This document shows positions 42,701 to 50,724 of a stretch of DNA of 64,000 bases, piece after piece (position 1 is the first letter of the stretch; each line of letters begins with the position of its first letter). The notes under the pieces are model-generated. The model saw nothing but the letters and a program-made list of their open reading frames with translations, had not been told where the DNA came from and searched no databases. Location: positions 119,214 to 183,213 of the forward strand of contig JAWLCW010000010.1 of assembly GCA_041686935.1 (NCBI GenBank), read 5' to 3'. The stretch comes from Mariniphaga sp041686935. Its GTDB lineage: Bacteria; Bacteroidota; Bacteroidia; Bacteroidales; Prolixibacteraceae. Made by a program: the position numbers and the translations under genes.

Positions 42701-43236
42701 GCATGCAGCATGTGTGCGAAAGCAATTTTGGGAACTTCTTTTTTGTCGAGTGAAACCGGTAGTCCACCTTCTGCAATATGAAAGGTTCCTTTGGTAGTTC
42801 GTTTGTCGGCTGCCGGGTTATTCAAAATTCCCTGTTTTAGCCGGTAAGAACTTAAAAGTTTACTTTTAAATGTATTTCCATTTGCCGGAAGACTGACCTC
42901 GCGGGCCATTCCTGGCTGATTTAAAACCAGCGTGGCATCTGGCAAACGTATTGGTTTTTCAAAGTTAAGGTCTTTTAAATACTCATCAAGAAAATTCTGA
43001 ATCCGGGTATCGGCGGGCGAAAGGTGTCCGGTTAACAATCTCGATTTTTCCCTGAAACTGCTTATTAACCCTTCAGTAAGCGACATAAAACGTGTGTTTG
43101 CAAGCTTTGCACCCTCTTCAGTTTCATCGGCAAATATAGGCTGCCCAATTGCAGCCAGTTGCAGATTAATATACTGAATCATCTCTTTACGGTCCTTCTT
43201 TCCGGGCTTTTGTGTGCTTTTTTCCATATTTTTCAT
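39757..43236 (-). CDS. Probable PPi-dependent phosphoenolpyruvate carboxykinase
   Basis: The 1159-residue cytosolic protein has no signal peptide or membrane segment. Its size and motifs match my recollection of the PPi-type PEP carboxykinases known from Propionibacterium and Entamoeba: WTGHTGCIILAPQLTKLKKK (about residue 265) followed by HCNDATERQRRDGMCW; the phosphate-loop-like CHKPSTVSGGGKSEISKS (about 497); and GKSPSTTGAGSEGALTKGPF (about 869). Such enzymes interconvert oxaloacetate plus PPi with PEP, Pi and CO2. A second in-frame ATG (MEKST) lies three codons downstream. An inverted repeat lies 36-64 bp upstream. The call is from memory of the family. Confidence 0.75.
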   Translation of the reverse strand: MKNMEKSTQKPGKKDRKEMIQYINLQLAAIGQPIFADETEEGAKLANTRFMSLTEGLISSFREKSRLLTGHLSPADTRIQNFLDEYLKDLNFEKPIRLPDATLVLNQPGMAREVSLPANGNTFKSKLLSSYRLKQGILNNPAADKRTTKGTFHIAEGGLPVSLDKKEVPKIAFAHMLHAALHPSDEMNILPFTANQKNKAKTMVSLLLRPVVCPEVKGVISEKSMEVRFFAPGNLVSNLDFVETIFGNAGDHNLAENDAALDIDHWTGHTGCIILAPQLTKLKKKDVGLPHCNDATERQRRDGMCWTDENELYNDGGAFKVTCRDERGVVVTLIADNYYGYSKKEIKTQISYSANLYGIVEEEHAGGAIAFPCGNMGDNIYGEPFSGKFNRKYSFEEVKKLLEGKIDVMPENYAIDKKYPNIIYIHEHADIDVEKATVTWLHDDKVQKLKLSPEKTYVHPTGHKFELVKHPEQKLWRIVDTAPEGMFCHKPSTVSGGGKSEISKSMQNAIKYGSFYIQNLEKDSEMVDMLINYDYMKRWKTIYPDARPSRPFLSPHRTLGSAVKLLTPSDQYTDEYNQFLESIPTHVKTLALYIKRMYRTQQDTGPWKEYLNVEIVNGRDGNALRYKHNKIVASYVRIGFSPEGKWYLHKLRSDFIPSRKIQMEDDITASVTLPANRLNHLNPEYQNKSVKLVVNCESHLFQRPDEAIIRGYDKEAEADIVRNNTFLTNYEPLTQKDAIELYEDTTRYDEYTEPVQQLIKKAAEGHKDCFFVAPSHPRIVDGFPTNNPRYLQRNLFKNENQENHLAEMGVRLFRKIPKDEPVHFPVNAVLPGRRNNPSDRKKGIRPLSVYNPIHYQEIPELFMDFICSLTGKSPSTTGAGSEGALTKGPFNMLVPTTDLNNALLSYILSEYQGFSSAAGYVGQKNRFDHDISILIPEIWARLEPEDRDAKKLIKHNCLDKLEDFEYNGEKILASRLGYRINKNFAFRCMNKLFDEPLEVFNDEMLHPELQSMEDYVDGIKNIVEAQQKVALRYFEEGSVEAAIPPLKILLSIMAYGQYEGKELNNPELRKEFDREYVLQTDWYKDRLILKQQKDSAFLHKQVQYLKDFIEEPNNQVLVKKMHINQRLKTAESRLKYVKSEAYLGELLGTIGADPLFKGN

Positions 43237-43272
43237 AACTGATGTATATTTAAGTATATCAACGAAAATACT

Positions 43273-43299
43273 AAATATTGGGGACTATTACCAATATTT
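43273..43299. promoter_or_regulatory. Inverted repeat upstream of the PPi-PEPCK gene
   Basis: AAATATTG-N11-CAATATTT (extended to 10-bp arms TAAATATTGG / CCAATATTTA). The same arms and spacer recur at 46547-46573. Likely an operator for a dimeric regulator. Confidence 0.5.
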
Positions 43300-43354
43300 A
43301 ACAGACCTTTAATGATTGGTTTTACTAAATTTCACCCTAAAAACTCTAATTTTC

Positions 43355-43828
43355 TCATTCCTGATCCAATGGTCTGAATCCTTCCGGAATTGTTGTTTCA
43401 GAGGGGTTATAAGGAAAAACGTCAACAATTGTACTTACGGCCAGTGAAGAAACAACATAGGGGATTACCAGGAAGGAAAGACTTTCATCCAATCTTTTTA
43501 ATGCCTCTTTAATATCATCGGCCATTACAAGGTAGAGGGTTCTAAGTTTTTTTTCCTTTCCCGCCTCTTCGTCAATAGTTACAAGATTTATAGTTGCTTT
43601 AAACCACCATTCACCATTATCAAAAGGGAACACTTCGGCAATTTTCGATTTTTTTATGTCGGTAACCGTAAATTCACCCTTTACCATTTGCCTCATTTGC
43701 CTTATCATGCGAGTTTCCGCGTCGGTAAACGAAACGGCATCCAATAAAAAGTTTTCGGTTACGGTTTGTTCTTTTCCACTTTCCAAAACTTTAGTGTATT
43801 TTACTTTACATTCGAACCAGGTCTGCAT
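43355..43828 (-). CDS. DUF4494 family protein
   Basis: The 157-residue cytosolic protein begins MQTWFECKVKYTKVLESG, then LLDAVSFTDAETRMIRQM, GEFTVTDIKKSKIAEVFPF and WWFKATINLVTIDEEAGKEK, a pattern of the Bacteroidota-specific DUF4494 family. Function is unknown. The ATG at 43828 is chosen by that conserved start; a frame extension upstream has no support. It lies between the PPi-PEPCK gene and the amt terminators. Confidence 0.82.
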   Translation of the reverse strand: MQTWFECKVKYTKVLESGKEQTVTENFLLDAVSFTDAETRMIRQMRQMVKGEFTVTDIKKSKIAEVFPFDNGEWWFKATINLVTIDEEAGKEKKLRTLYLVMADDIKEALKRLDESLSFLVIPYVVSSLAVSTIVDVFPYNPSETTIPEGFRPLDQE

Positions 43829-43875
43829 AATTTTCTTTTTAAAATGAGGGGACAAAAATAGATTACTAAACGTTT

Positions 43876-43915
43876 AAAAAAAAGAACCGGATGCATTTTT
43901 CGCAAGCCGGTTCTT
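43876..43915 (-). terminator. Second terminator downstream of amt
   Basis: On the minus strand AAGAACCGG / CCGGTTCTT (9 bp, 16-nt loop) is followed by eight T. It lies 59 bp beyond the first amt terminator and could back it up or end a short transcript. Confidence 0.65.
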
Positions 43916-43973
43916 ACTTAACCAAAACAAAATTAGCTACCTTCTCTGATTCCCTGTTAATTAATTGATTTTT

Positions 43974-44004
43974 AAAAAATGGAGTCGCCCCTACAAGCGA
44001 CTCC
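43974..44004 (-). terminator. Terminator of the porin-glnK-amt operon
   Basis: On the minus strand GGAGTCGC / GCGACTCC with an 8-nt loop is followed by ATTTTTT, 38 bp after the amt stop. Confidence 0.85.
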
Positions 44005-44042
44005 TTACAGACAGCTACAGACTAAAAAGCTGAAGAAGGTGT

Positions 44043-45257
44043 TTAATTGTAGGCATTTTCTCCATGTTCATAAACATCGAGGCCTTCTTCTTCAATGCGT
44101 TTGGAGACACGCAAACCAATTGTTGCTTTTATCGTTTTAAACAGGATTAATCCCAATCCGAAAGCCCATATAAAAACAGCCACAACGCCAATTAACTGGG
44201 CAACGAGCAGGCTTGTTCCGCCGCCATAAAACAGGCCGCCATCAGTGGCAAATAAGCCAACTGCAAGAGTTCCGAAAGCACCATTTACTCCATGCACGGA
44301 AATGGCTCCCACCGGGTCGTCAACCTTGAATACCTGGTCGAAAATTTCCACACTAAATACCAGAATAATACCCGCAAATACGCCAATAATCAATGCGCCG
44401 CCAGGGCTAACAATATCAGCACCTGCAGTGATTGCTACCAGGCCGGCGAGTGCGCCGTTCAGTGCCAGTGAAAGCGCGGGACGTTTATATTTTATCCAGG
44501 AGGTAAAAAGTGCTGCCATTGCACCGCCGGCTGCTGCAAGGTTGGTTGTTAAAACGATATGCCCAATTGCCAGAGTATTTTCTTCACCGGCTGCACCCAA
44601 TTGTGAACCTGCATTAAAACCGAACCATCCAAACCAAAGGATAAACACACCAAGTGCTCCAAAGGCGAGGTTGTGTCCGGGAATCGCTTTTGCTTTTCCT
44701 TTTACGTATTTTCCTAAACGAGGCCCCAGAACTATTGCTCCTGCCAAACCAACCCATGCACCAACTGAATGTACCAGGGTAGAGCCCGCAAAATCCAGGA
44801 ATCCTAACTGATCAAGCCAGCCGCCGCCCCATTTCCAGTGACCTGAAACAGGATAAATGAAAACCGTTATTACTACTGTAAATATGATATATGCATTAAA
44901 TTTGGTTCGCTCGGCGACTGCTCCCGAAACAATAGTTGCGGCAGTTGCTGCAAATACGGTTTGGAACATTAAATCTGTTTTGTTTGCATAATCGTCAATA
45001 CCGTCATCGTTAAAAAATAAATCTGGCATTCCGATAAATCCGCCAATTGAATCTCCGTACATAATGGTGTAGCCAATAAACCAGAACAAAATTGAACCGA
45101 CTGAAAAGTCCACCAGGTTTTTTGTAAGAATGTTTGCCGTGTTTTTCGAGCGGGTGAATCCCGCTTCAACCATAGCAAATCCGGGCTGCATAAACATTAC
45201 AAGAAATGTGGCAACCAGTACCCATATATTGTTAATCGAAATAGAAAGTTCTTCCAT
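44043..45257 (-). CDS. amt: Ammonium transporter
   Basis: Amt is an 11-helix inner-membrane ammonium channel. The 404 residues carry family segments FLVMFMQPGFAMVEAGFTRSKN, GSTLVHSVGAWVGLAGAIVLGPR, FILWFGWFGFNAGSQLG and GAISVHGVNGAFGTLAVGLFA with the pore histidines. It is 24 bp downstream of the glnK gene, whose product normally plugs the channel when nitrogen is plentiful. The operon is porin, glnK, amt. Confidence 0.95.
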   Translation of the reverse strand: MEELSISINNIWVLVATFLVMFMQPGFAMVEAGFTRSKNTANILTKNLVDFSVGSILFWFIGYTIMYGDSIGGFIGMPDLFFNDDGIDDYANKTDLMFQTVFAATAATIVSGAVAERTKFNAYIIFTVVITVFIYPVSGHWKWGGGWLDQLGFLDFAGSTLVHSVGAWVGLAGAIVLGPRLGKYVKGKAKAIPGHNLAFGALGVFILWFGWFGFNAGSQLGAAGEENTLAIGHIVLTTNLAAAGGAMAALFTSWIKYKRPALSLALNGALAGLVAITAGADIVSPGGALIIGVFAGIILVFSVEIFDQVFKVDDPVGAISVHGVNGAFGTLAVGLFATDGGLFYGGGTSLLVAQLIGVVAVFIWAFGLGLILFKTIKATIGLRVSKRIEEEGLDVYEHGENAYN

Positions 45258-45281
45258 GATAATTTTCTTTTAATGTGGTTG

Positions 45282-45638
45282 TTACTCCTCTTTTCCTTTA
45301 ATGTAAAGCGATTCGTCGCCATGTTCACCCGTGCGGATGCGGTAAGATTCTTCAATTGGTATAATAAAAATCTTTCCGTCGCCGATTTCTCCTGTTCGCG
45401 CAGAACTGAGTATTGCATTCACCGTTTTTTCCACATTTTTATCGCGAACGATAATGGAAAGTTTGGTACGTTCAATTGTGCTGGTATCGTAAACAATGCC
45501 GCGGTAAACCCGGCCTTCGCGGGCCTGGCCAACACCGCGCACGTCCCAGTAAGAGAAAAATTCAATTCCGGCTTCGTGCAGAGCCTCCCAAACCTCTTCG
45601 AATTTGGTTTTGCGAATAATGGCTTCAATCTTTTTCAT
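45282..45638 (-). CDS. glnK: Nitrogen regulatory PII protein
   Basis: This 118-residue PII signal protein (MKKIEAIIRKTKFEEVWEAL at the start) senses 2-oxoglutarate, ATP and ADP and controls the adjacent Amt. The T-loop region REGRVYRGIVYDTSTIERTK keeps a tyrosine at the position uridylylated in enterobacterial PII, and the conserved B-loop part SSARTGEIGDGKIFIIPIE with C-terminal RIRTGEHGDES is intact. It lies between a porin-like gene and amt. Gene symbol by context and linkage. Confidence 0.93.
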   Translation of the reverse strand: MKKIEAIIRKTKFEEVWEALHEAGIEFFSYWDVRGVGQAREGRVYRGIVYDTSTIERTKLSIIVRDKNVEKTVNAILSSARTGEIGDGKIFIIPIEESYRIRTGEHGDESLYIKGKEE

Positions 45639-45657
45639 ATTTGTCTGTTTTATGTTG

Positions 45658-46302
45658 TTACAATGAAATTCCTACCACAATGTAAAATTGTTCGGATGAC
45701 GGATTCAGAATTGCTGCCCCTGAAACGGGAAGCGAAAAAGAATCGGAAATTTTAATTTCTTTAGATGTGCCTATTCCAATATTACACACATTGAATTTTC
45801 CGTCAACGGTATATGAGCCGTCGCCTCCTCCCAGAAAGAGATCAACTGCCCCTGCCGAAAGTCCGGCTTCGAGGTAAATATCGCCTGCGCCGCCATTCAT
45901 CATGTAAGCGCCGGTGAGTGAAAAACTGCCTATGCCAAGGGTCAGCATCGGTTCAATAAAATGGGAATCACTTTCAAACCAGCTTGAACCAGGAAAGTAG
46001 TAGTCGGTGACTGTAAGGGTTAATGAAGCACTTTCACCCAGATCAAAACCATAGCTGGCATAAAGGTCTGCCTCCGCAGCTTCGTCGGTTGATGCATTAA
46101 AAGAACCCCAGGCGCCAATGGCAAATCCGCCGGCACTAAACTCAACCGATGGCTGAAACGCCGGGCCTGAACCAAATTTTGCACCCCGCCATACATAACT
46201 GCTGTAAATATCAAGTCCGGTACTCCATTCCTGTGCCTTTATGTTTGGGGAAAAAGTAAACATCAGGAACAAACTTGCTAAAATAAAAGTAATTCTTTTC
46301 AT
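45658..46302 (-). CDS. Outer-membrane porin-like beta-barrel (TorF-like) of the ammonium operon
   Basis: The 214-residue protein has a signal peptide (MKRITFILASLFLMFTFSPNIKAQ) and then beta-strand alternation with EWSTGLDIYSSYVWRGAKFG, a start typical of TorF/Gcw_chp-type putative porins, and the end EQFYIVVGISL. It is first in an operon with glnK and amt, so it is probably produced under nitrogen limitation and may let ammonium or small nitrogenous solutes through the outer membrane. That function is inferred from context only. Confidence 0.75.
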   Translation of the reverse strand: MKRITFILASLFLMFTFSPNIKAQEWSTGLDIYSSYVWRGAKFGSGPAFQPSVEFSAGGFAIGAWGSFNASTDEAAEADLYASYGFDLGESASLTLTVTDYYFPGSSWFESDSHFIEPMLTLGIGSFSLTGAYMMNGGAGDIYLEAGLSAGAVDLFLGGGDGSYTVDGKFNVCNIGIGTSKEIKISDSFSLPVSGAAILNPSSEQFYIVVGISL

Positions 46303-46863
46303 GGTTTCAATTTTAAATGTTAAACGTTTTTTTCTTTTAAATTTGTTATTAACATATTGTTTAAAAAATAATATTTTTGTTTTTATATGTTTTTTTATTG
46401 AATAATTTTAAAATTTTTTGTACTTTATTTATTATCGACCCCTATATTTTTTTATTAATGATTCAAAAATGATATGATATTTTCAATTGACCCCTTTTTT
46501 ATTTTATATAAATTGTGAAATTAACAAATTATTAAAATAGAGATACAAATATTGCCAAAATGATGCAATATTTAAAAAATTCAAGAAAAATGATTTTAAT
46601 ATGATGTCTAAAATTGTAATATGATATCATTATAGTAGTATAGAATACATTGGAACGCTTGTCCGGTTTTTCGAATTTTCAATGGTAACCAATAGAATTC
46701 TTATTTATAATGATTCCCTGAAAGAGAATCATTTTTAAAGACTCGTTAATTGTAAACTTTGGAATATATTTTCACTTCTTTATAAAAAAACACCTAAAGG
46801 TATTGTAATTTATGCGAAGTTGTTTTAAATTGTTAATCTAAAACTGTACTAAATAATTCGAAG
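46303..46863. other. 561-bp very AT-rich intergenic control region
   Basis: No ORF or RNA gene is seen. It holds two GACCCCT copies (46437-46443 and 46489-46495), an inverted repeat AAATATTG-N11-CAATATTT (46547-46573), a 10-bp palindrome ATGATATCAT (46621-46630) and several ATATGAT words. The region separates the leftward porin-glnK-amt operon from a rightward gene, so it presumably carries both promoters and regulator sites. Confidence 0.6.
46547..46573. promoter_or_regulatory. Inverted repeat matching the one upstream of PPi-PEPCK
   Basis: AAATATTG (46547-46554), 11 bp, CAATATTT (46566-46573): identical arms and spacer length to 43273-43299. Candidate operator of a shared regulator. Confidence 0.5.
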
Positions 46864-47412
46864 ATGAAAACATTAATTTCAGTTTTGTTGATTACATTCA
46901 TTTTGGGTTTTAAGCAACTTTATCAGGAAATAACCATCGAAGAGCCGGAATTCTCTGGAATTATTTTACTGGTAACAGGTGAAACTTCTTTTGAACAACT
47001 GGAAAAACAAAAAGCTGCCACAGCAACCAGAGCAGATATTGGTGCAGCTCTGTTTGGCGTTTCTAAAGGAAAAGGTATGAATATGGTAAATGGGTTACAG
47101 AGCCCGGTAAGGATTGCCGGAGGAGAAAAGTTAACGTTAATAGCACGTGTGAGAGAAAACGACAGAGATCCGGTAGAAGTGGTAAATATTTTCAGGATGG
47201 AACAAGACATCAAAAAAGAAAAAAGAACAATTGTTACCGGAACTGTAAATTTCAATCAATCCACTGCATTAGACATCGATTTCATTCCGTTTGAAGCCTC
47301 AAAATATGGACAGAGTTCTTACTTAATTGAGGTTTCTGAAATTCCGGCAGGTGAATATGCCATTACACTCGATGGTTCAAGAGATGTTTTTAATCTGTTT
47401 GGCGTGGATTAA
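46864..47412 (+). CDS. Hypothetical secreted protein
   Basis: No family is recognised. The 182-residue protein has an N-terminal hydrophobic segment (MKTLISVLLITFILGF) that looks like a signal peptide or anchor, followed by beta-rich sequence containing SGIILLVTGETSFEQLEKQK, LTLIARVRENDRDPVEVVNI and a C-terminal EIPAGEYAITLDGSRDVFNL. The last phrase resembles surface beta-sandwich proteins. It lies after the AT-rich control region and converges with the first glycosyltransferase gene 13 bp away. Confidence 0.6.
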   Translation: MKTLISVLLITFILGFKQLYQEITIEEPEFSGIILLVTGETSFEQLEKQKAATATRADIGAALFGVSKGKGMNMVNGLQSPVRIAGGEKLTLIARVRENDRDPVEVVNIFRMEQDIKKEKRTIVTGTVNFNQSTALDIDFIPFEASKYGQSSYLIEVSEIPAGEYAITLDGSRDVFNLFGVD

Positions 47413-47425
47413 AGGCGGGAGAAGG

Positions 47426-49078
47426 CTATGGTATTTTTAGAGACGAAATTTCTCCTCTTATATTTTCTTTTGACCGGGTATAGAACGTTACCGGAAAATC
47501 AGTGTTAATCTTTTCTTCCGGAACCGAAATATTGATTGTAATTTCCTCTTCCGGATTAATTTTTTCCTGGAAAACAGAAGAAGCTAGCGGAATTACCTCT
47601 ATTTCTACCCGATTTTGCATCACCACCAAAACAGGCTTTGAAACGTGGTTGATTAAAATGGGATGTGGGTTATTGTTGCGCAACCCGACTTCAAAATAAA
47701 AAGCACCATCCTTTTTTATCGTATTTAAAACCTTAATTTCAAGGCCTTTTAGCGACTGAAATTTTTCAATTACAATAAAACCTTTCATCTCACCAGTTAC
47801 CATGCGCTGCAGATTTGGCGGATACAGGTGTTTCGACTGCACCGCAAAAACCGTTTTACCTTCGGCATATTTTTCCTCGTTCCATAAATCGTACTGGTTA
47901 AAGCGGTAATTTGGTGTTGAAAGGTGCACAGCCGAATCGCCGGTATAAAAAATGTAATTGCTAATGGCGGCATAATTGTCGAAAAAACCGACCTTTTTTC
48001 CCTGCGCCAGTTCTTTAATTTCCAGGGCATGTGCTTCGCGGTTGTAAAATGTGATTTTGGTGTAGCCAACATTGGGAATCACATCCAGGGCCAGATAAAT
48101 TCTGAACAGAAAAAGGAGCACAATCACCGGAATGGCGAGTCTTTTAAACCACTTTTTTATTTTCCGGTCGTTCTTAATGAGCGAATAAGTTGCCAGCAAG
48201 AGCATAGGCATAATGGCGGCAGCCCAGTGGGCTTCAATACGGTTTTTAAAACTCAGCAGGAAAAGTACTCCGTAAAATCCGAGAATATTGAAAACAAGCG
48301 CCCGGTCGAAATCATTTTTTATTTTGAATTTGGCCAGTTTCCAGAATACCAAAATTCCGGTAAGCGGCCCGGCCATCGCCAGTTGGTTTAATAAATTGTC
48401 GGTAATGTGTTTTAAACGAAACGGTTTTGCACGCTCCACCAAATGGTATTTGAAAGTGGGGAATTCATTTTCAATTTGCCACCAAACATGTGGAATCAAT
48501 AACAAAACAGAGATTGCAACAGTGAGCCAGAAATATTTGTTCCGTAGCAGTTTCAGATTGGAAAGCACTGTAAAACCAATTACCAGAAAAGCATGGTATT
48601 TGCTGTAAATCATGGCGGCAATAACCACTGCCAGCAAAACAGAAAGCAGCCACGACGGTTTTTCCAGGAATTTCCGGTAAAGAATCAGAAACCAGACCGT
48701 AAAAAACAGCAGTGGCACATCCGGTATGGCCAAAAAACCAGCGATATGGGTGTGAACGAGCGGGAAAGAAAGCACAAAAATACCCAGAAAAAACAGGTCT
48801 TCTTTTTCGTTCAGTTCATTTAAAATGAGCGCAAAAGTTGCAGTAGTTAAAAGGATTATGAATAGCCTTACACCCAATTCGCCGGGCAATAACAAATGCC
48901 CCAGGTGAATAAAAAACGCTGCCATTGGCGGATGGTCGAAAAAGCCCCAGTCCAGATTTTGTGAAAACATCCAGTAATACGATTCATCGGAATGCAAACC
49001 TGTAAAAATGGCTTGCAACAGATTAATGAAAAACCATGCTCCGATGAGGTAGTAATGTTTTCTGGTCAGGTTATTCAT
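47426..49078 (-). CDS. GT-C membrane glycosyltransferase, GT39/ArnT-like, with C-terminal beta domain
   Basis: The 550-residue protein is a polytopic glycosyltransferase of the PMT/ArnT type that uses polyprenyl-phosphate sugars. The first periplasmic loop holds the acidic catalytic motif LHSDESYYWMFSQNLDWGFF followed by DHPPMAAF. About ten membrane segments follow. From about residue 430 the protein ends in a soluble beta-rich domain (FYFEVGLRNNNPHPILINHV and VPEEKINTDFPVTFYTRS), presumably periplasmic. It is the third of three tandem genes. The acceptor (lipid A, protein or glycan) is unknown. Confidence 0.8.
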   Translation of the reverse strand: MNNLTRKHYYLIGAWFFINLLQAIFTGLHSDESYYWMFSQNLDWGFFDHPPMAAFFIHLGHLLLPGELGVRLFIILLTTATFALILNELNEKEDLFFLGIFVLSFPLVHTHIAGFLAIPDVPLLFFTVWFLILYRKFLEKPSWLLSVLLAVVIAAMIYSKYHAFLVIGFTVLSNLKLLRNKYFWLTVAISVLLLIPHVWWQIENEFPTFKYHLVERAKPFRLKHITDNLLNQLAMAGPLTGILVFWKLAKFKIKNDFDRALVFNILGFYGVLFLLSFKNRIEAHWAAAIMPMLLLATYSLIKNDRKIKKWFKRLAIPVIVLLFLFRIYLALDVIPNVGYTKITFYNREAHALEIKELAQGKKVGFFDNYAAISNYIFYTGDSAVHLSTPNYRFNQYDLWNEEKYAEGKTVFAVQSKHLYPPNLQRMVTGEMKGFIVIEKFQSLKGLEIKVLNTIKKDGAFYFEVGLRNNNPHPILINHVSKPVLVVMQNRVEIEVIPLASSVFQEKINPEEEITINISVPEEKINTDFPVTFYTRSKENIRGEISSLKIP

Positions 49079-49084
49079 AGCTAT

Positions 49085-50722
49085 TTAATTGGGTTTTGCA
49101 ATAAAATATTTTGTTCCGCTTTCTTTTAAATTTTTTATGGACGGTTGCAAAAAACCGGGGAATTTTTCCACTGGCACACGGCTCCATTCTTCCGAACCCG
49201 GTCTGATTTCGTAGTTACTCAAATCAAGAAAGAGTTCTTCTTTCGGGCTGAAAACCAGGAGGTGATTCGGATTCACTGGAAGCGTGTAAACGGTGTCCAT
49301 ACTTACTACATCCATTTTGTGGTGGCTGTGAATCCGAATGTTCGATGCAGCACGAATATTTCCGTAAACATAAATTTGTTCATTTCCTGAAACCTGGCTT
49401 TCCCTGATATTTCTTACCAGTTGTTCTCCGGGATTAGGCATCAGTAACGGGTATAATAATATATGTAAACTGAAATAGAGCAACAAAATGAAGTTTGCAA
49501 GGATAATTTCTTCGGAAACGGTTTTTAATTTTCCAAATGCCCACATGCCGGTGAGGATTATACCAACAGCCGTTCCTAAAATCAAAATTTTGTCGGGCAA
49601 AATAAACACGGCGTACAGAATGTTAACGGCTAAAACCAGAAATGTGAATCCGCCAAATATTTTTATCGCCGGATTTTTAAATCGCGTTTCGGAAGAGGAC
49701 AATACCCAGGCGAAAAATATTGAAACAAGTGGAATTACCGGAAGTAAATACCGGTCGTAAAACTTAAAAACTGCTGCCGACATTACAATAACCATTACTA
49801 CCCAAACGGCAATCATTCCAATAATGGCTTTGATTTTTTTGTCGGAATCGAAAACTAAGTTTTTCAGTTTTTTGGGCCTCGAAAAAACGATGACAATCCA
49901 TGGCAACGTGAAGGCAATCAGGGTAATGATTCCCAGAAAACCGTTGGTGAATACCTGAACAATTTTCGATGAAACCCGGTAGCCCACCTGGTCGGCAAAA
50001 AAGGAACCGAAAAATTCATGTCCATGTTCAATGTACATAATCACAAACCAGCTTAACGCCACAAAAACGGCGAGAATAACCGCCCATGGATGTAAAATTT
50101 GTTTCAGTTTTTTCCTTTGCCAGGGATTAAACATCAGGTACAAAAAACTGATTCCCGCAAAGGCGACCGCCGGTAAACCTTTGGTTTCAAAAGCCAATGC
50201 AGCGCCTACCCAGGCCATCCAGTAGAATTTATTTGAAGGTTTTTCCGTCAGCATAATTTCCAGAAAACCCCAGGCACTGATGGTGAGGAATAAAACCAGC
50301 AGAATGTCCGGGATGGAGCGGCTGGAACTCATCAAGACCAGCGGATTGGCTGCTGTTATGAAAGCGGCCAGAAAAGCTGCTTTTTTATTTTTTAAAAGCG
50401 ATTTCGCCATAAAATAAACCAATACAACCAGCAAAGCTCCGGCCAGCCAAAATAGCAGTCGCGATGAAAATTTGCTTACGCCCAGTACTTTATAGCTCCC
50501 AATTAAAGTCCAGTAGGTTACAATGGGTTTTAAAAACCGGTGTGTGCCGTCGGCTGCATAAGGCGTAAAATAATCCTCCTTATCCATCATCTGCAGCACG
50601 GCATCGGTATAATATTTTTCATCGGGAAAGTGAAAAACGTAATCCAGTGCGCTGGGTGCCGAATACATTAGAAACAGCAACGGGATGATCACCCAGGAAT
50701 ATTTTTTCAGCCGGTTTTGCAT
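49085..50722 (-). CDS. GT-C membrane glycosyltransferase, GT39/ArnT-like
   Basis: The 545-residue polytopic protein resembles ArnT/PMT enzymes. Its first loop contains DEKYYTDAVLQMMDKEDYF followed by HRFLKPIVTYWTLIGSYKV, with the conserved acidic residues and KP motif. Membrane segments include LLFWLAGALLVVLVYFMAKS and many later. It ends with a short soluble tail. It lies 6 bp from the next gene and 2 bp from the upstream one, so the three form one operon. It is a divergent paralogue of its neighbours. Confidence 0.82.
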   Translation of the reverse strand: MQNRLKKYSWVIIPLLFLMYSAPSALDYVFHFPDEKYYTDAVLQMMDKEDYFTPYAADGTHRFLKPIVTYWTLIGSYKVLGVSKFSSRLLFWLAGALLVVLVYFMAKSLLKNKKAAFLAAFITAANPLVLMSSSRSIPDILLVLFLTISAWGFLEIMLTEKPSNKFYWMAWVGAALAFETKGLPAVAFAGISFLYLMFNPWQRKKLKQILHPWAVILAVFVALSWFVIMYIEHGHEFFGSFFADQVGYRVSSKIVQVFTNGFLGIITLIAFTLPWIVIVFSRPKKLKNLVFDSDKKIKAIIGMIAVWVVMVIVMSAAVFKFYDRYLLPVIPLVSIFFAWVLSSSETRFKNPAIKIFGGFTFLVLAVNILYAVFILPDKILILGTAVGIILTGMWAFGKLKTVSEEIILANFILLLYFSLHILLYPLLMPNPGEQLVRNIRESQVSGNEQIYVYGNIRAASNIRIHSHHKMDVVSMDTVYTLPVNPNHLLVFSPKEELFLDLSNYEIRPGSEEWSRVPVEKFPGFLQPSIKNLKESGTKYFIAKPN

Positions 50723-50724
50723 GT

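Noticed and set aside
43916..43971. Possible small RNA between the two amt terminators (TAATTTTG on the minus strand at 43928-43935)
   Set aside because: No -33 element and only about 40-50 nt to the second terminator; more likely a back-up terminator.
46303..46863. Sigma-54 promoter for the porin-glnK-amt operon
   Set aside because: No GG-N10-GC type -24/-12 element found on the minus strand.
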